Source of the DNA: Cellulomonas endophytica
GTDB taxonomy: Bacteria; Actinomycetota; Actinomycetes; Actinomycetales; Cellulomonadaceae
Assembly (NCBI RefSeq): GCF_004123805.1
Contig: NZ_RWJX01000002.1
Location: forward strand, 1-64,000
Length of the DNA stretch: 64,000 nucleotides
Reading direction: 5' to 3'
The stretch's first letter is position 1. Each line of letters begins with the position of its first letter. Below the pieces are notes generated by a model. It was given only the letters and a program-made list of their open reading frames with translations, was not told the DNA's origin and did no database searches. Shown here piece by piece: positions 34,591 through 43,929 of the stretch. The translations under genes and the position numbers were made by a program.

Positions 34591-35445
34591 CTACGACGAC
34601 GGCGTCGCGCGCACCCGCTGCGTCTGCCGGCCCAGGCCCTCGATGCTCAGGCTCATGACGTCGCCGTCGCGCAGGTAGGGGAAACGCCCCGACAGCGCGA
34701 CGCCCTCGGGCGTGCCGGTGTTCACCACGTCCCCGGGCTCCAGCGCGAGGAACTGGCTGATGTGCCAGATCAGGAAGGGCACGTCGAAGATGAGGTCCGC
34801 GGTGGTGGAGTCCTGCCGCACGTCGCCATTGACGGTCGAGCCGAGCCGCAGCGCGCCGGGGTCGACCTCGTCCGCCGGCACGAGGTACGGGCCCAGCGGG
34901 TTGAAGGTCGGCGCGCACTTGCCCTTCGACCACTGGCCGCCGGACCGCTCGAGCTGCCACTCCCGCTCCGACACGTCGTTGGAGATCGTGTACCCGGCGA
35001 TGCACGCGGCGGCCGCCTCCGGCGAGGGCAGGGCCCACGCACGGCGGCCGAGGACCACCGCGAGCTCGACCTCCCAGTCCGTGCGCGTGCTCCCGGGCGG
35101 CACGAGCACGTCGTCGTCCGGCCCGACGACCGTGTTCGGCGTCTTGAGGAACAGGATCGGCTCGACGGGCGGCACCGCCCCCGATTCCGCGGCGTGCGCG
35201 GCGTAGTTCTGCCCGACGCACACCACCGCCGAGGGGCGCGCGACGGGCGGCCCGAGGCGTCGCCCGGCGAGGCTGACGGGCGGCAGCGCCCCGTCGGCGA
35301 GCGCCGTCCGGACGCGCGCGAGGCCGTCGTCGGCGAGGAAGGCGCCGTCGAGGTCGGCCGTCAGCGGGGTGAGGTCGTACGTCCGCTCGTCGTGCAGGAC
35401 GGCGGGGACCTCCTGGCCCGGGGGGCCGTGGCGGAGCAGCTTCAC
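34591..35445 (-). CDS. Fumarylacetoacetate hydrolase family; probable 2,4-diketo-3-deoxy-L-fuconate hydrolase
   Basis: A 284-residue FAH-fold enzyme with GQNYAAHA near residue 75, DWEVELAVVLGR (the ExE metal ligands), GYTISNDVSER with the third ligand Asp, and the C-terminal GDVVNTGTPEGVA. In the oxidative L-fucose pathway a FAH-family hydrolase splits 2,4-diketo-3-deoxy-L-fuconate to pyruvate and L-lactate. The adjoining dehydratase and dehydrogenase fit that role (inference). ATG start. Confidence 0.82.
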   Translation of the reverse strand: MKLLRHGPPGQEVPAVLHDERTYDLTPLTADLDGAFLADDGLARVRTALADGALPPVSLAGRRLGPPVARPSAVVCVGQNYAAHAAESGAVPPVEPILFLKTPNTVVGPDDDVLVPPGSTRTDWEVELAVVLGRRAWALPSPEAAAACIAGYTISNDVSEREWQLERSGGQWSKGKCAPTFNPLGPYLVPADEVDPGALRLGSTVNGDVRQDSTTADLIFDVPFLIWHISQFLALEPGDVVNTGTPEGVALSGRFPYLRDGDVMSLSIEGLGRQTQRVRATPSS

Positions 35446-35506
35446 GGTCGTGCCTCTCGGTGGTGCGGGTCGGCGGTGGGGCCGGTGGGGTCGGTGGTGC
35501 AGGCCC

Positions 35507-36454
35507 TCACGGGAGCAGGGCCGGGTCGGGGACCAGCGCGTCGAGCTCGGCCCAGAGCGCGTCGGGGACGGGCACCGCGAGCTGCGCGGCGGTGTCGGCC
35601 ACCATGGCCGCCCGGGCGCCGCCGGTGACGACCGCGTCCACGGCCGGGTGCCGGGTGGGGAACTGCAGCGCGGCGGCGCGCAGCGGGACGCCGTGGGCGG
35701 CGCAGGCGTCGGCCATGCGGCGGGCAGCCGCGACGAGCCCGTCCGGCGCGGGCGCGTAGTCGAAGGGCGCCCCGGGCCGCGGGTCGACGAGGAGCCCGGA
35801 GTTCAGCACGCCCGCGACCAGCACCCGCACCCCGCGCTCGGCGCAGGCGGGCAGGAGCGTGCGCTCGGCGCGCCGGTCGAGGACGGAGTACCGCCCGGCG
35901 ACGAGGACGTGGTCCGCGTCGGTCGCGCGCACGAACTGCTCGGCGACGTCGGCGTGGTTCGTGCCGACGCCCCATCCGGCGATCACGCCCTCGTCGCGCA
36001 GCCCGGACAGGGCAGAGGCGGCCTCGTCGAGCGCCTGGGGCAGGTGGTCCTCGGGGTCGTGCACGAGAGCGATTTCCACCCGGTCGAGCCCGAGCCGGGA
36101 CAGCGACTCCTCGATCGAGCGCCGGACGCCGTCGGCCGAGTAGTCGCGGACGCGTCGTCGGCGCGGCGTCCCGACGAACCCCTCGGCGGCGTCCGGGGCG
36201 CCGGGGTCGTCGACGAGGAGCCGTCCCACCTTCGTCGACACGGTGAAGGCCTCCCGCGGGCCCTCGCGCAGGAACCGGCCGAGCCGCTCCTCCGCGAGGC
36301 CGACGCCGTAGTGCGGCGCGGTGTCGAAGGCCCGGACCCTGCGCTCCCAGGCCGCCGCGAGACCGGCCTGCGCCTCGTCGTCGGTCATGGGTCGGTACAG
36401 GCCTCCGAGCTCGGCCGTGCCGAGGACCACGGCGGCCTGTGCGTCACCGGGCAC
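35507..36454 (-). CDS. Aldo/keto reductase; probable L-fucose 1-dehydrogenase
   Basis: A 315-residue aldo/keto reductase. The catalytic tetrad is visible: Asp and Tyr in FDTAPHYG, Lys in VSTKVG and His in LVHDPED. It resembles D-threo-aldose / L-fucose 1-dehydrogenases and pyridoxal dehydrogenase, which oxidise the sugar to a lactone. Its start overlaps the SDR stop by 11 bases, so it belongs to the fucose catabolic operon, where it would carry out the first step. Confidence 0.82.
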   Translation of the reverse strand: MPGDAQAAVVLGTAELGGLYRPMTDDEAQAGLAAAWERRVRAFDTAPHYGVGLAEERLGRFLREGPREAFTVSTKVGRLLVDDPGAPDAAEGFVGTPRRRRVRDYSADGVRRSIEESLSRLGLDRVEIALVHDPEDHLPQALDEAASALSGLRDEGVIAGWGVGTNHADVAEQFVRATDADHVLVAGRYSVLDRRAERTLLPACAERGVRVLVAGVLNSGLLVDPRPGAPFDYAPAPDGLVAAARRMADACAAHGVPLRAAALQFPTRHPAVDAVVTGGARAAMVADTAAQLAVPVPDALWAELDALVPDPALLP

Positions 36455-37304
36455 GCGGCCGCACCCGGAGGCCCTGCATGCCGCCGTCGACCGCGAGCGC
36501 CGTCCCGGTCGTCGAGCCCGCGGCCGGGGAGGCCAGGTGCACGACGGCCGCGGCCACCTCCTCCGGGCTCACGAGGCGCCCCAGCGGCTGACGGGCCTCG
36601 AGGGCGGCGCGCTCGGCGACCGGGTCGGCGGCGGACGCGAGCAGGCGGTCCACCCAGGGCGTGTCGACGGTGCCCGGGTTCACGCAGTTGACGCGGATGC
36701 CGTCGGCGACGTGGTCGGCCGCCATCGCGAGCGTGAGGGACAGCACCGCGCCCTTCGAGGCGGAGTACAGCGCGCGCTGCGGCAGGCCGGCCGTCGCCGC
36801 GATGGAGCAGGTGTTGACGATCGCGGCGGCGGGCGAGCGGCGCAGGTGCGGCAGCGCATGGCGGGTCACCCGCACCATCCCGACGACGTTGAGGTCCAGC
36901 ACCCGCGCCCACTCGGCGTCGTCGTTGTCCGCGACCGTGCCCTGCGCGCCGATGCCCGCGTTGTTGACGAGCACGTCGAGCCGGCCGAACCGGGCGACGA
37001 CGGCCTCGACCGCTGCGCGGACGGCGGCGTCGTCGCGCACGTCCGCCGGGAAGCCGACGAGCGGCGCCGGCAGTCCGGCCGCCAGTGCCGGGGCGAGGTC
37101 GAGGACCGCCACGCGCGCCCCGCGCCGCGCCAGCAGCCGGGCGGTCGCCAGGCCGATCCCCGACGCGCCGCCGGTGACGACCGCGACGAGCCCGGTGAGG
37201 TCGGAGGGGTCGCGGGGCTCGACGGGGTCGGCGGCGACCGGGTCGCGGGTCAGGGCGCCGGTGGCATCGGCCACCGCGGCGCGGGCCTCCCTGCCGCCGG
37301 TCAC
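36444..37304 (-). CDS. SDR; probable 2-keto-3-deoxy-L-fuconate dehydrogenase
   Basis: A 286-residue classical SDR with TGGASGIG after a 35-residue leader, NNAGIG in the middle, catalytic Ser in [10 protein letters not shown] and YSASK. Asp at the end of strand two (VAVLDLAP) predicts NAD. The GTG start overlaps the stop of the fuconate dehydratase gene, so the two are coupled. Expected reaction: oxidation of 2-keto-3-deoxy-L-fuconate at C4 to the diketo acid (inference from context). An alternative start nearer the Rossmann motif is possible. Confidence 0.82.
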   Translation of the reverse strand: MTGGREARAAVADATGALTRDPVAADPVEPRDPSDLTGLVAVVTGGASGIGLATARLLARRGARVAVLDLAPALAAGLPAPLVGFPADVRDDAAVRAAVEAVVARFGRLDVLVNNAGIGAQGTVADNDDAEWARVLDLNVVGMVRVTRHALPHLRRSPAAAIVNTCSIAATAGLPQRALYSASKGAVLSLTLAMAADHVADGIRVNCVNPGTVDTPWVDRLLASAADPVAERAALEARQPLGRLVSPEEVAAAVVHLASPAAGSTTGTALAVDGGMQGLRVRPRAR

Positions 37305-38653
37305 GCCGGCACCCGGGCGACGAGCCGCGCCGCCGCGGGCTCCGGACGCCACGCGGCCCCGTCGGGGAACGCATGCTCCTCGACGGACGCCGGCCACATC
37401 CGCGCGCCCATGCCGGGAGCCGTCGGCGGCCGGTACCGCCCGCGCTCGACCCGCACCGGGTCGACGAAGTGCTCGTGCAGGTGGTCTACGTACTCCACGG
37501 CGCGGTCCTCCATGGACCCCGAGATGGCGACGAAGTCCGCCATCGCCAGGTGCTGCACCATCTCGCACAGCCCCACGCCGCCGGCGTGCGGGAACACGGG
37601 CACGCCGAACTTGCGGGCCAAGAGCAGGATCGCGAGGTTCTCGTTGACGCCACCGACGCGCGCGGCGTCGATCTGCAGCAGGTCCACGGCGCCGGCCTGG
37701 AGGAACTGCTTGAACATCGTGCGGTTCTGCGTGTGCTCGCCGGTGGAGACCGGCACCGCGACGGAGGCCCGGATGCGGGCGTGCGCGAGGATGTCATCGG
37801 GGCTCGTCGGCTCCTCGATCCACGCGAGGTCGAAGGGCTCGAGCGCGGTGAGCCACCGGACGGCGTCGTCCACGTCCCAGCGCTGGTTGGCGTCGACGGC
37901 GATGCGCACGTCCGGCCCGACCGCCGCCCGCGCCACCCCCAGACGTCGGACGTCGTCGTCGAGGGACAGGCCCACCTTGAGCTTGAGGATGCCGAACCCG
38001 TCGGCGACCGCCTCGCGGCACAGGCGGGCCAGCTTCTCGTCGGAGTAGCCGAGCCAGCCGGGGGTCGTCGTGTAGGCGGGGTAGCCGTGGCGGTCGAGCT
38101 CGGCGCGGCGGGCCGCGCGGCCGGGCGCGGCCTCCTCGAGCAGGGCGAGGGCCTCGGCGGGGGTGAGGGCGTCCGACAGGTAGCGCCAGTCGACGCACGC
38201 GACGAGCTGCGCCGGCGTCAGGTCCGACAGGTACCGCCACAGCGGCAGGCCGGCGCGGCGGGCGGCGAGGTCCCACGCGGCGTTGACCACCGCGCCGATC
38301 GCCATGTGCATGACGCCCTTCTCGGGCCCCAGCCAGCGCAGCTGCGAGTCGTCGGTCAGGCGCCGGGAGAAGGCGCCGAGGTCGGCGCACACCTCGTCGA
38401 GGTCGAGCCCGACGACGAGGTGCGCCAGCGCCTCCACCGCGACGGTCTGGACGTCGTTGCCGCGGCCGATGGTGAAGGCCAGGGCGTACCCGGCGAGGCC
38501 GTCGGGTTCGCCGTCGTCGGACGTCTCGTCCGTGCGCAGGACCACGTAGGCGGCGGAGTAGTCCGGGTCGGGGTTCATGGCGTCAGAGCCGTCGAGGTGC
38601 CGCGACGTGGGGAACCGCACGTCCCGGGTCTCCAGTGCCGTGATCGTCGCCAT
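37301..38653 (-). CDS. L-fuconate dehydratase (enolase superfamily)
   Basis: A 450-residue enolase-superfamily enzyme whose length and motifs fit L-fuconate dehydratase, including [18 protein letters not shown] (catalytic Lys), DANQRWD (metal Asp), EEPTSPDD (metal Glu), STGEHTQNR (metal Glu and His partner) and [13 protein letters not shown]. It converts L-fuconate to 2-keto-3-deoxy-L-fuconate. ATG start, with the GntR operator site B 36 bases upstream. First gene of the minus-strand catabolic run with the SDR, aldo/keto reductase and FAH hydrolase. Confidence 0.88.
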   Translation of the reverse strand: MATITALETRDVRFPTSRHLDGSDAMNPDPDYSAAYVVLRTDETSDDGEPDGLAGYALAFTIGRGNDVQTVAVEALAHLVVGLDLDEVCADLGAFSRRLTDDSQLRWLGPEKGVMHMAIGAVVNAAWDLAARRAGLPLWRYLSDLTPAQLVACVDWRYLSDALTPAEALALLEEAAPGRAARRAELDRHGYPAYTTTPGWLGYSDEKLARLCREAVADGFGILKLKVGLSLDDDVRRLGVARAAVGPDVRIAVDANQRWDVDDAVRWLTALEPFDLAWIEEPTSPDDILAHARIRASVAVPVSTGEHTQNRTMFKQFLQAGAVDLLQIDAARVGGVNENLAILLLARKFGVPVFPHAGGVGLCEMVQHLAMADFVAISGSMEDRAVEYVDHLHEHFVDPVRVERGRYRPPTAPGMGARMWPASVEEHAFPDGAAWRPEPAAARLVARVPA

Positions 38654-38688
38654 GGGGGGCCGCCGGTCCTCTCGTCGCCACGCCGTGC

Positions 38689-38703
38689 AGAGGTCCGATG
38701 TCT
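38689..38703. promoter_or_regulatory. GntR-type operator, site B
   Basis: AGAGGTCCGATGTCT, with the same layout as sites at 32362 and 39745 (right half GATGTCT identical to site A). It lies directly before the fuconate dehydratase gene and would control that operon. Confidence 0.7.
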
Positions 38704-38808
38704 AGCACGGATGCGGGTGCGGCGACCAGCCCTCGTCCACCTCCGCGGTCCCGGGTGGCCGGACTGCGGTGGCGCCCGACCCCTCGTCGGGAGGAGCGTC
38801 GCTGCTGC

Positions 38809-39696
38809 TCAGACGCCCACCCGGTACACCCGGCGAGCCGTGCGGTGGCGCAGGTCGGCGCGCTCGTCGGGACTTAGGGCGTCGGCGATCCTGGAGAGAC
38901 GTCCCATCACGGTGGCGTAGTCGGCCTGGAGGGTGCTCACCGGCCAGTCGCCGCCGAGCAGCATCCGGTCCGAGCCGAAGCACGCGAGCGCGTGCTCGAC
39001 GAAGGGGCGCACGTCGTCGTCGCCGGCGGTGCTGCCGTCGGGGCGCGCCAGCTCCAGCCCGGACAGCTTCGCGACGGTCGTCGGACGTCGCGCCACCTCC
39101 GCCACCTGCCGGGCCCACAGCCGCGCGGCCTCGCTCCCCCAGCCACTGGTGACGGGCGGCTTGCCGAGGTGGTCGAGGACCACGACGAGCCCCGGGTGCC
39201 GGTCCGCGAGCACCGGCAGGACGTCGAGGAGGTCGGGACGCTCGGCGGGCACGTCGAGGACCAGCCCGGCCCGCTCGAGCACGAAGAGGCCGGCGTCGAC
39301 GTCGGCGCGCAGGAGCCAGCCGGGGTCGGGCTCGTCGTGCACGAGGTGCCGCACCCCGACGAGGGCAGGCGCGTCGGAGGCGTCGAGCCGGCGGCGGCAG
39401 GCGTCGGCGTCGGCGAGGGGCAGCCACCCGACGACCGTGGCGGACAGGGGACTCGATGCCGCCACGCCCAGCAGGGCGTCCGTCTCCGTGAGGCTGTCGG
39501 CGGCCTGCACGAGGACGAGCGCGCCGACGCCTGCCGCGCGCATCGCCGGCGCGACCTCGGCGAGCGCGTGCGTCCGGTGGAGCGGCCCGGACGTCAGCCA
39601 CGGGTAGGTGACCGTCGGCGGGTCGCCGTCGAGGTCCCACACGTGGACGTGGGTGTCGACGAGCGGCTCGTCGGGTGCGGGCGCGTCATCGGGCAC
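38809..39696 (-). CDS. Amidohydrolase-type lactonase; probable L-fucono-1,5-lactonase
   Basis: A 295-residue amidohydrolase_2 protein with VDTHVHVWD (metal His pair), VGVRHLVHDE, DHLGKPP and the late GGDWPVS Asp. This is the L-rhamnono / L-fucono-lactonase subgroup, which opens the lactone made by fucose dehydrogenase. The GTG at 39696 has GGAGG six bases upstream. It is divergent from the GntR gene, with operator site C between them, and 106 bases before operator site B. Confidence 0.83.
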   Translation of the reverse strand: MPDDAPAPDEPLVDTHVHVWDLDGDPPTVTYPWLTSGPLHRTHALAEVAPAMRAAGVGALVLVQAADSLTETDALLGVAASSPLSATVVGWLPLADADACRRRLDASDAPALVGVRHLVHDEPDPGWLLRADVDAGLFVLERAGLVLDVPAERPDLLDVLPVLADRHPGLVVVLDHLGKPPVTSGWGSEAARLWARQVAEVARRPTTVAKLSGLELARPDGSTAGDDDVRPFVEHALACFGSDRMLLGGDWPVSTLQADYATVMGRLSRIADALSPDERADLRHRTARRVYRVGV

Positions 39697-39744
39697 GGCG
39701 ACCTCCGGGCGGAACGGGGCGGGGCGGCACGCCCAGGATGGTAG

Positions 39745-39759
39745 AAAGATCCGACCTCT
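39745..39759. promoter_or_regulatory. GntR-type operator, site C
   Basis: AAAGATCCGACCTCT, the third copy of the 15-bp palindrome; its left half AAAGATC equals site A and its right half is the complement of the AGAGGTC of site B. It sits between the divergent lactonase and gntR genes and suits autoregulation. Confidence 0.7.
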
Positions 39760-39798
39760 GCCGACGGCGCAGGGCGGGGCACGCGGGAGGGACCGGTC

Positions 39799-40488
39799 GT
39801 GGCGCTGACCGACGACGCGATCACGCAGATCAAGGCGATGATCACCTCTGGCGACCTCAAGCCCGGGGACCGCCTGCCGCGGGAGGCGGACCTCGCCGCG
39901 ATGATCGGCGTCTCGCGCAACTCGCTGCGCGAGGCGGTGCGGGCGCTGAGCCTCGTGCGGATCCTCGACGTGCGGCAGGGCGACGGCACGTACGTGTCGA
40001 GCATGAGCACGGAGAGCCTGCTGGAGTCGCTGAGCTTCCTGCTGGAGTTCCGTCGCGACTCCGGGGTGGTCGAGTTCCTCCAGGTGCGGCAGATCCTCGA
40101 GCCGGCGGCGGCGGCCCTGGCGGCGCGGACCATGACGCCCGAGCAGGTGGCGGCGCTGCGCAGCGCGGTCGAGGACAGCCGCGCCTCGTCGGAGGTGGCC
40201 GAGCTCGTGCGGCACGACCTGGCCTTCCACACGGCGATCGCGGTCGGCACGGGCAACACCGTCCTGGCGTCGATGGTCGACTCCGTGTCGATGCCGACCG
40301 AGCGCGCCCGCTACTGGCGCGGCCTCACCGACGAGAGCGCCATCGAGCGCACCATCGAGGAGCACCGGCGGATCGTCGACGCCATCGAGGCGCACGACCC
40401 CGACCTGGCCGCGGCCCGGACGCTCGTGCACATCTCCGGGGTGCTGGAGTGGCTCCAGCGCGCAGGCGAGGCGCCGGCGGAGGACTGA
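39799..40488 (+). CDS. GntR/FadR-family regulator of the fucose locus
   Basis: A 229-residue regulator: N-terminal winged helix (READLAAMIGVSRNSLREAVRALS) and an FCD domain with DLAFHTAIAVGTGN and EEHRRIVDAI metal-binding His residues. GTG start. Its own promoter holds operator site C, and sites A and B lie at the transporter/esterase and dehydratase promoters, so it most likely represses the whole locus. A pathway acid such as ketodeoxyfuconate is the likely effector (inference). Confidence 0.9.
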   Translation: MALTDDAITQIKAMITSGDLKPGDRLPREADLAAMIGVSRNSLREAVRALSLVRILDVRQGDGTYVSSMSTESLLESLSFLLEFRRDSGVVEFLQVRQILEPAAAALAARTMTPEQVAALRSAVEDSRASSEVAELVRHDLAFHTAIAVGTGNTVLASMVDSVSMPTERARYWRGLTDESAIERTIEEHRRIVDAIEAHDPDLAAARTLVHISGVLEWLQRAGEAPAED

Positions 40489-40636
40489 CCTCCCAGCGGC
40501 GTCCCCAGGTGGCGCCGGCGACCCGACCGGGGGACGGCGCGGCGCGGACGGGGGACGCGCCGGTGATGCCCTCGTCGGCAGCGGGGGCGGACCGAAGGGC
40601 AGAGGGTCCGTCCGCACCCCATCCCAGGAGCCCGCC

Positions 40637-40972
40637 ATGACGACAGCACACGGTGCGGTCGACCAGATGCTCGCCGCCGTCGACATCCTCGCCTCGACGC
40701 TGTCCACCCTCGAGGACGACGCCCCGCTGTCGGCCCTCGAGCCGTCGGTCCGCCTGGTCGAGCGGCGCCTCCGCCGGGTCCACACCCTCCTCGCGCAGCG
40801 TGCCGACGTGCCCCTGCACGACGAGCTGCCCGCCACCTGGTTCACCCCGGAGGACACGGCCGACCGCCGCCTCATCGAGGCCGCCCTGCCCGCTCCTGCG
40901 GTCGGTGCGATCCCCAGCCAGCGAGGCGGCCGCGTCCGCCCCCTGGCGACGACGGGCCGCGGCCGCCGCTGA
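40637..40972 (+). CDS. Hypothetical protein (111 aa)
   Basis: An unrecognised 111-residue protein. Residues 1-55 form amphipathic helices (VDQMLAAVDILASTLSTLEDD, VRLVERRLRRVHTLLAQR), followed by a Pro-rich and basic tail. No signal or membrane segment. ATG with AGGAG about nine bases upstream, and a codon pattern like its neighbours, support it being real. Confidence 0.6.
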   Translation: MTTAHGAVDQMLAAVDILASTLSTLEDDAPLSALEPSVRLVERRLRRVHTLLAQRADVPLHDELPATWFTPEDTADRRLIEAALPAPAVGAIPSQRGGRVRPLATTGRGRR

Positions 40973-41009
40973 CCCCCCGCGGGGCCGGCGCGGCCGAGGC
41001 GCAGCGTCC

Positions 41010-41459
41010 TCAAGTCGCCGGCCGCCCCTCGTCGAGATGCCGCTCCCACAGCTCCTCGAGGCGCTCGCACGCCGCCGGGGCCGCCTGCACGCCACTGCCC
41101 AGCAGCGCGTGCCACGGCACGAGGGGCACCTCCCGCCGGAGGAGCTCCGTGGGCAGGGGGTCGTCGAGGTCGAGCACCCTCTCCCACTCGAGCGGCACGT
41201 TATTCCGCACCCCCGCCCCGGAAAACAGCTCGCGCCGCTCGACCGTGCCGGTGGTCCAGCCGGACGCCACGATCCCGCGGGGCTGCGGGCCCTGACGCAG
41301 CAGGAAGACGCGGTCGCCGGGGTCCATGTCCCGCCGGCCGCCGGTGGACCAGCTGCCCGGCACGCGCTCGCTCGCGCCCGTCCGAGCGACCAGGGCGGCC
41401 CACTCGTCGGCCGGCATGCGCCAGCGCTGCGGGTTGTGGGTCAGGAGGAACGTCCGCAT
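41010..41459 (-). CDS. EVE/PUA-like domain protein
   Basis: A 149-residue protein starting RTFLLTHNPQRWRM, with DPGDRVFLLRQGPQPRGIVASGW in the middle. This matches the EVE / PUA-like domain that often precedes HNH nucleases and that reads modified bases. Here it stands alone. Start 41459. It opens the accessory region that continues to the right edge; its neighbours are a VOC protein and an ArsR regulator. Confidence 0.65.
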   Translation of the reverse strand: MRTFLLTHNPQRWRMPADEWAALVARTGASERVPGSWSTGGRRDMDPGDRVFLLRQGPQPRGIVASGWTTGTVERRELFSGAGVRNNVPLEWERVLDLDDPLPTELLRREVPLVPWHALLGSGVQAAPAACERLEELWERHLDEGRPAT

Positions 41460-41536
41460 TGGCGCACCCTCTCGTGGCGCGTCGCCGTCGGCTACCCCGC
41501 CGCGGCACTGCCGACGAGGACCTTGGCCGGGGGGCG

Positions 41537-41923
41537 TCAGCGCATCTGGGCGATCTGGAGCAGGTTGCCGCAGGTGTCGTCGAGCACCGCGGTGATGACG
41601 GGCCCCATCTCGACCGGCGGCTGCGTGAAGCGCACGCCGAGCCCCTCGAGCCGCGCGTGCTCGGCGACGACGTCGTCGACGGCGAAGCTCGTGATGGGGA
41701 TGCCGTCGGCGACGAGGGCGGCCGTGTACGCCTTGGCAGCGGGGTGGTCGTCGGGCTCGAGGACGAGCTCGACGCCGTCGGGTGCGTCCGGTGAGACGAC
41801 GGTCAGCCAGCGGTGCTGCCCCAGCGGCACGTCGTTCTTGGGCAGGAAGCCGAGCACGTCGGTGTAGAACGCCAGCGCCTTCGCCTGGTCATCGACGTGG
41901 ATGCTCGTCAGGTGGATCTTCAT
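41537..41923 (-). CDS. VOC-family (glyoxalase-like) protein
   Basis: A 128-residue VOC protein starting KIHLTSIHVDDQAKALAFYTDVLGF and ending VLDDTCGNLLQIAQM. ATG start at 41923. It overlaps the ArsR-like gene by 35 bases on the same strand, an arrangement common for ArsR plus VOC or ArsR plus activator pairs, so it is probably the target of that regulator. Confidence 0.85.
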   Translation of the reverse strand: MKIHLTSIHVDDQAKALAFYTDVLGFLPKNDVPLGQHRWLTVVSPDAPDGVELVLEPDDHPAAKAYTAALVADGIPITSFAVDDVVAEHARLEGLGVRFTQPPVEMGPVITAVLDDTCGNLLQIAQMR

Positions 41924-42224
41924 GGCTCTCCTCGGGGTGCGCGTCGTCGGGCTGCAGGAGGTCCGCCCACGGCGCGAGCGCCTGCCGCAGCGGGGTGAGG
42001 TCGATGTGGTGCACGATCGTGCGGCCGACCTTCTGTCGGTGGAGGAGGCCGGCCTCCGCCAGGACGTCGAGGTGCTGGGAGACCGCCTGCCGCGTCGACG
42101 TCAGGCCGTGGTGCTGCGCGAGCCGCGTGCACAGCTCGAACAGCGTCTGACCGTCGCGGGCGCGCAGCTCGGTCAGGAGCGCGCGCCGCGTCGGGTCCGC
42201 GAACGCCCGGAGGGGATCGGGCAC
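41889..42224 (-). CDS. ArsR-family HTH regulator
   Basis: A 111-residue winged-helix protein: DPLRAFADPTRRALLTELRARDGQTLFEL, then the recognition region RQAVSQHLDVLAEAGLLHRQKVGRTIVHHIDLTPL. No CxC metal site, so it probably senses something other than metal. The GTG start is at 42224; no Met is in frame. It is divergent from the gene at 42313 and overlaps the VOC gene. Confidence 0.87.
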   Translation of the reverse strand: MPDPLRAFADPTRRALLTELRARDGQTLFELCTRLAQHHGLTSTRQAVSQHLDVLAEAGLLHRQKVGRTIVHHIDLTPLRQALAPWADLLQPDDAHPEESHEDPPDEHPRR

Positions 42225-42312
42225 GGGTTCACCATAGGGAAGCGACTGCTTGCATGTCGAGAGCCTCCTCAAAGGGCGGTCACACGAGCGATCGCGATGC
42301 CAGGATCGGCGC

Positions 42313-43455
42313 GTGCCCGCCACTCCGTCCAAGGACCTTCTCGTCGCCCACGTCCGGGCCCTGCTCGACGTCGAGCCACCCGTCGGCGCGTACGGCGTTC
42401 CGGACTCCGTGCCGATCGTCGCCTTCGGTGACGCCCTGCACGCCCGCGTGGCGACGGTGGGGATCAACCCCAGCGACGCCGAGTTCGCCGGCGTGCAGCC
42501 ACCGATCGCGCTCACGGCCTCGGCGCTCGGGACGTCGACGGGCACCCCTGCCACCGTCGAACAAGCCGAGCGACTCCTCGCCGTGTGCTCCGGCTACTTC
42601 CAGCACCACCCCTACTGGAAGTACTTCGCTCCGCTGGAGAAGGTGCTGCAGACGGGGACGGGTGCGTCCTTCTCCGACGGCTCCGCGTGCCACCTCGACG
42701 TCGTGCCGTGGGCGACCACGCCGGTCTGGGGCCAGATCACCGAGGCGACGACCAGGAAGGAGCTGCTCGATGCCGGCGCTCCCGTGCTGGCCTCCGTGCT
42801 CGAGGCGACGTCGCTGGACCTCGTGCTGCTCAACGGCAAGCAGGTCGTCGATCAGGTGCAGCACGCCGGGTTGGCGCAGCTCGACCTCGTGGAGTCGAAG
42901 CAGATCAAGCCGGACGGTGCCCCGACGAAGCTGTACGTGGGCGAGATCGGCGGCGTCCGGGCACTCGGGTGGTCCACCAACCTCCAAGCACCGTTCGCCG
43001 GCGTCGGGGCGCAGTTCATCGAGCAGCTCAGCACGTGGGTCAGCAACACCTCTCGCGGTGGTGCACGACCGCTGCTCCCGCCTGCAGTCGGCGTCGCCCC
43101 GGCCAGTCCCGCGCCTGCGACGGAGCAGCCCCTCACCGGGATCGAGCTGGTCGCCCACCTGCACCACTGGGTCACGTCCTCGAGCTCGCCCACGCTCGCG
43201 GACGTCGGCACCTTCGGTGGTGCGGCCGCCCTCCACGCCGTGATCGGCGGTGTCCCCGTCCACGTGAACGCCGACACGTCACGATCCGCAGTCAAGGCCC
43301 TGCTTGCGGAGTCGGCGGCGGGGACGCTCGTCTGGCGCGTCGTGGCCAACACCAAGGGGAAGGTCAACAAGGTGACGTTCCAGGGCGACGGTGCGTCCAC
43401 GCCGGGCTGGTACTGCTACAGCGACGAGCCCCTGCCTGTGCCGGCGATCCTGTGA
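42313..43455 (+). CDS. Uracil-DNA-glycosylase-superfamily-like protein
   Basis: A 380-residue protein. Residues about 20-240 have the pattern of a UDG fold: VATVGINPSDAEF (motif A-like), CHLDVVPWATTPVWGQ, and DLVLLNGKQVVDQV for the central strand, though a clear motif B is not seen. A Pro/Ala linker near 265 joins a separate C-terminal domain of about 110 residues (TGIELVAHLHHWV...WYCYSDEPLPVP) that I do not recognise. The GTG at 42313 is chosen; GTG/ATG codons upstream overlap the ArsR promoter. It begins a run of DNA-processing genes. Confidence 0.5.
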   Translation: MPATPSKDLLVAHVRALLDVEPPVGAYGVPDSVPIVAFGDALHARVATVGINPSDAEFAGVQPPIALTASALGTSTGTPATVEQAERLLAVCSGYFQHHPYWKYFAPLEKVLQTGTGASFSDGSACHLDVVPWATTPVWGQITEATTRKELLDAGAPVLASVLEATSLDLVLLNGKQVVDQVQHAGLAQLDLVESKQIKPDGAPTKLYVGEIGGVRALGWSTNLQAPFAGVGAQFIEQLSTWVSNTSRGGARPLLPPAVGVAPASPAPATEQPLTGIELVAHLHHWVTSSSSPTLADVGTFGGAAALHAVIGGVPVHVNADTSRSAVKALLAESAAGTLVWRVVANTKGKVNKVTFQGDGASTPGWYCYSDEPLPVPAIL

Positions 43456-43496
43456 TGGTCAAGGGCTCCCGCCTGCCCTCGCTCGGGTCGTAGCGT

Positions 43497-43868
43497 GTGC
43501 GAGTGCGAGGCGACGAGGCCCGGGTGGTCGGGCAGTTCGAGCGGTGGCTGGTTGCCGAGGGGTGGCAGGTGCACCGCGAGGTCGACTACTGCGACGTCGT
43601 CGCTCATCGGGGCGAAGAACGGCTCTTCGCCGAGGCGAAAGGCCGGACCGCCTCGATCGGGCTCGATGTCGACACGCTGTACGGACAGCTCCTCCGGCGT
43701 GTCCCCACCGTCGCCGGAGCCGGCGTCCGGCTCGGGGTCGTGGTTCCCACGGAGGGACGGACGGCGGCGCTCCGCGTCGCGGGGGAGGTACGCCGCCTGC
43801 TCGGCATCACCGTCTACGTCGTCGGCGAGTCCGGTGCCGTCACGCCACTCGGCCCGGAGGACAGCTGA
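43497..43868 (+). CDS. Small PD-(D/E)xK nuclease-like protein
   Basis: A 123-residue protein with WLVAEGWQVHREVDYCDVVAHRGEERLFAEAKG. Asp followed by E-x-K on the next strand (FAEAKG) is the restriction-endonuclease core, and the LGVVVPTEGRTAA and ITVYVV stretches give the remaining strands. Such short single-domain proteins often accompany defence or recombination genes. GTG start at 43497 (43503 also possible). Convergent with the NERD-UvrD gene. Confidence 0.6.
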   Translation: MRVRGDEARVVGQFERWLVAEGWQVHREVDYCDVVAHRGEERLFAEAKGRTASIGLDVDTLYGQLLRRVPTVAGAGVRLGVVVPTEGRTAALRVAGEVRRLLGITVYVVGESGAVTPLGPEDS

Positions 43869-43929
43869 CGAAGGGGCCGCCGCTGCCGGGTGAGGGCGAG
43901 CCGGGGCGGCCGCTCGCGACACCGGGCCG

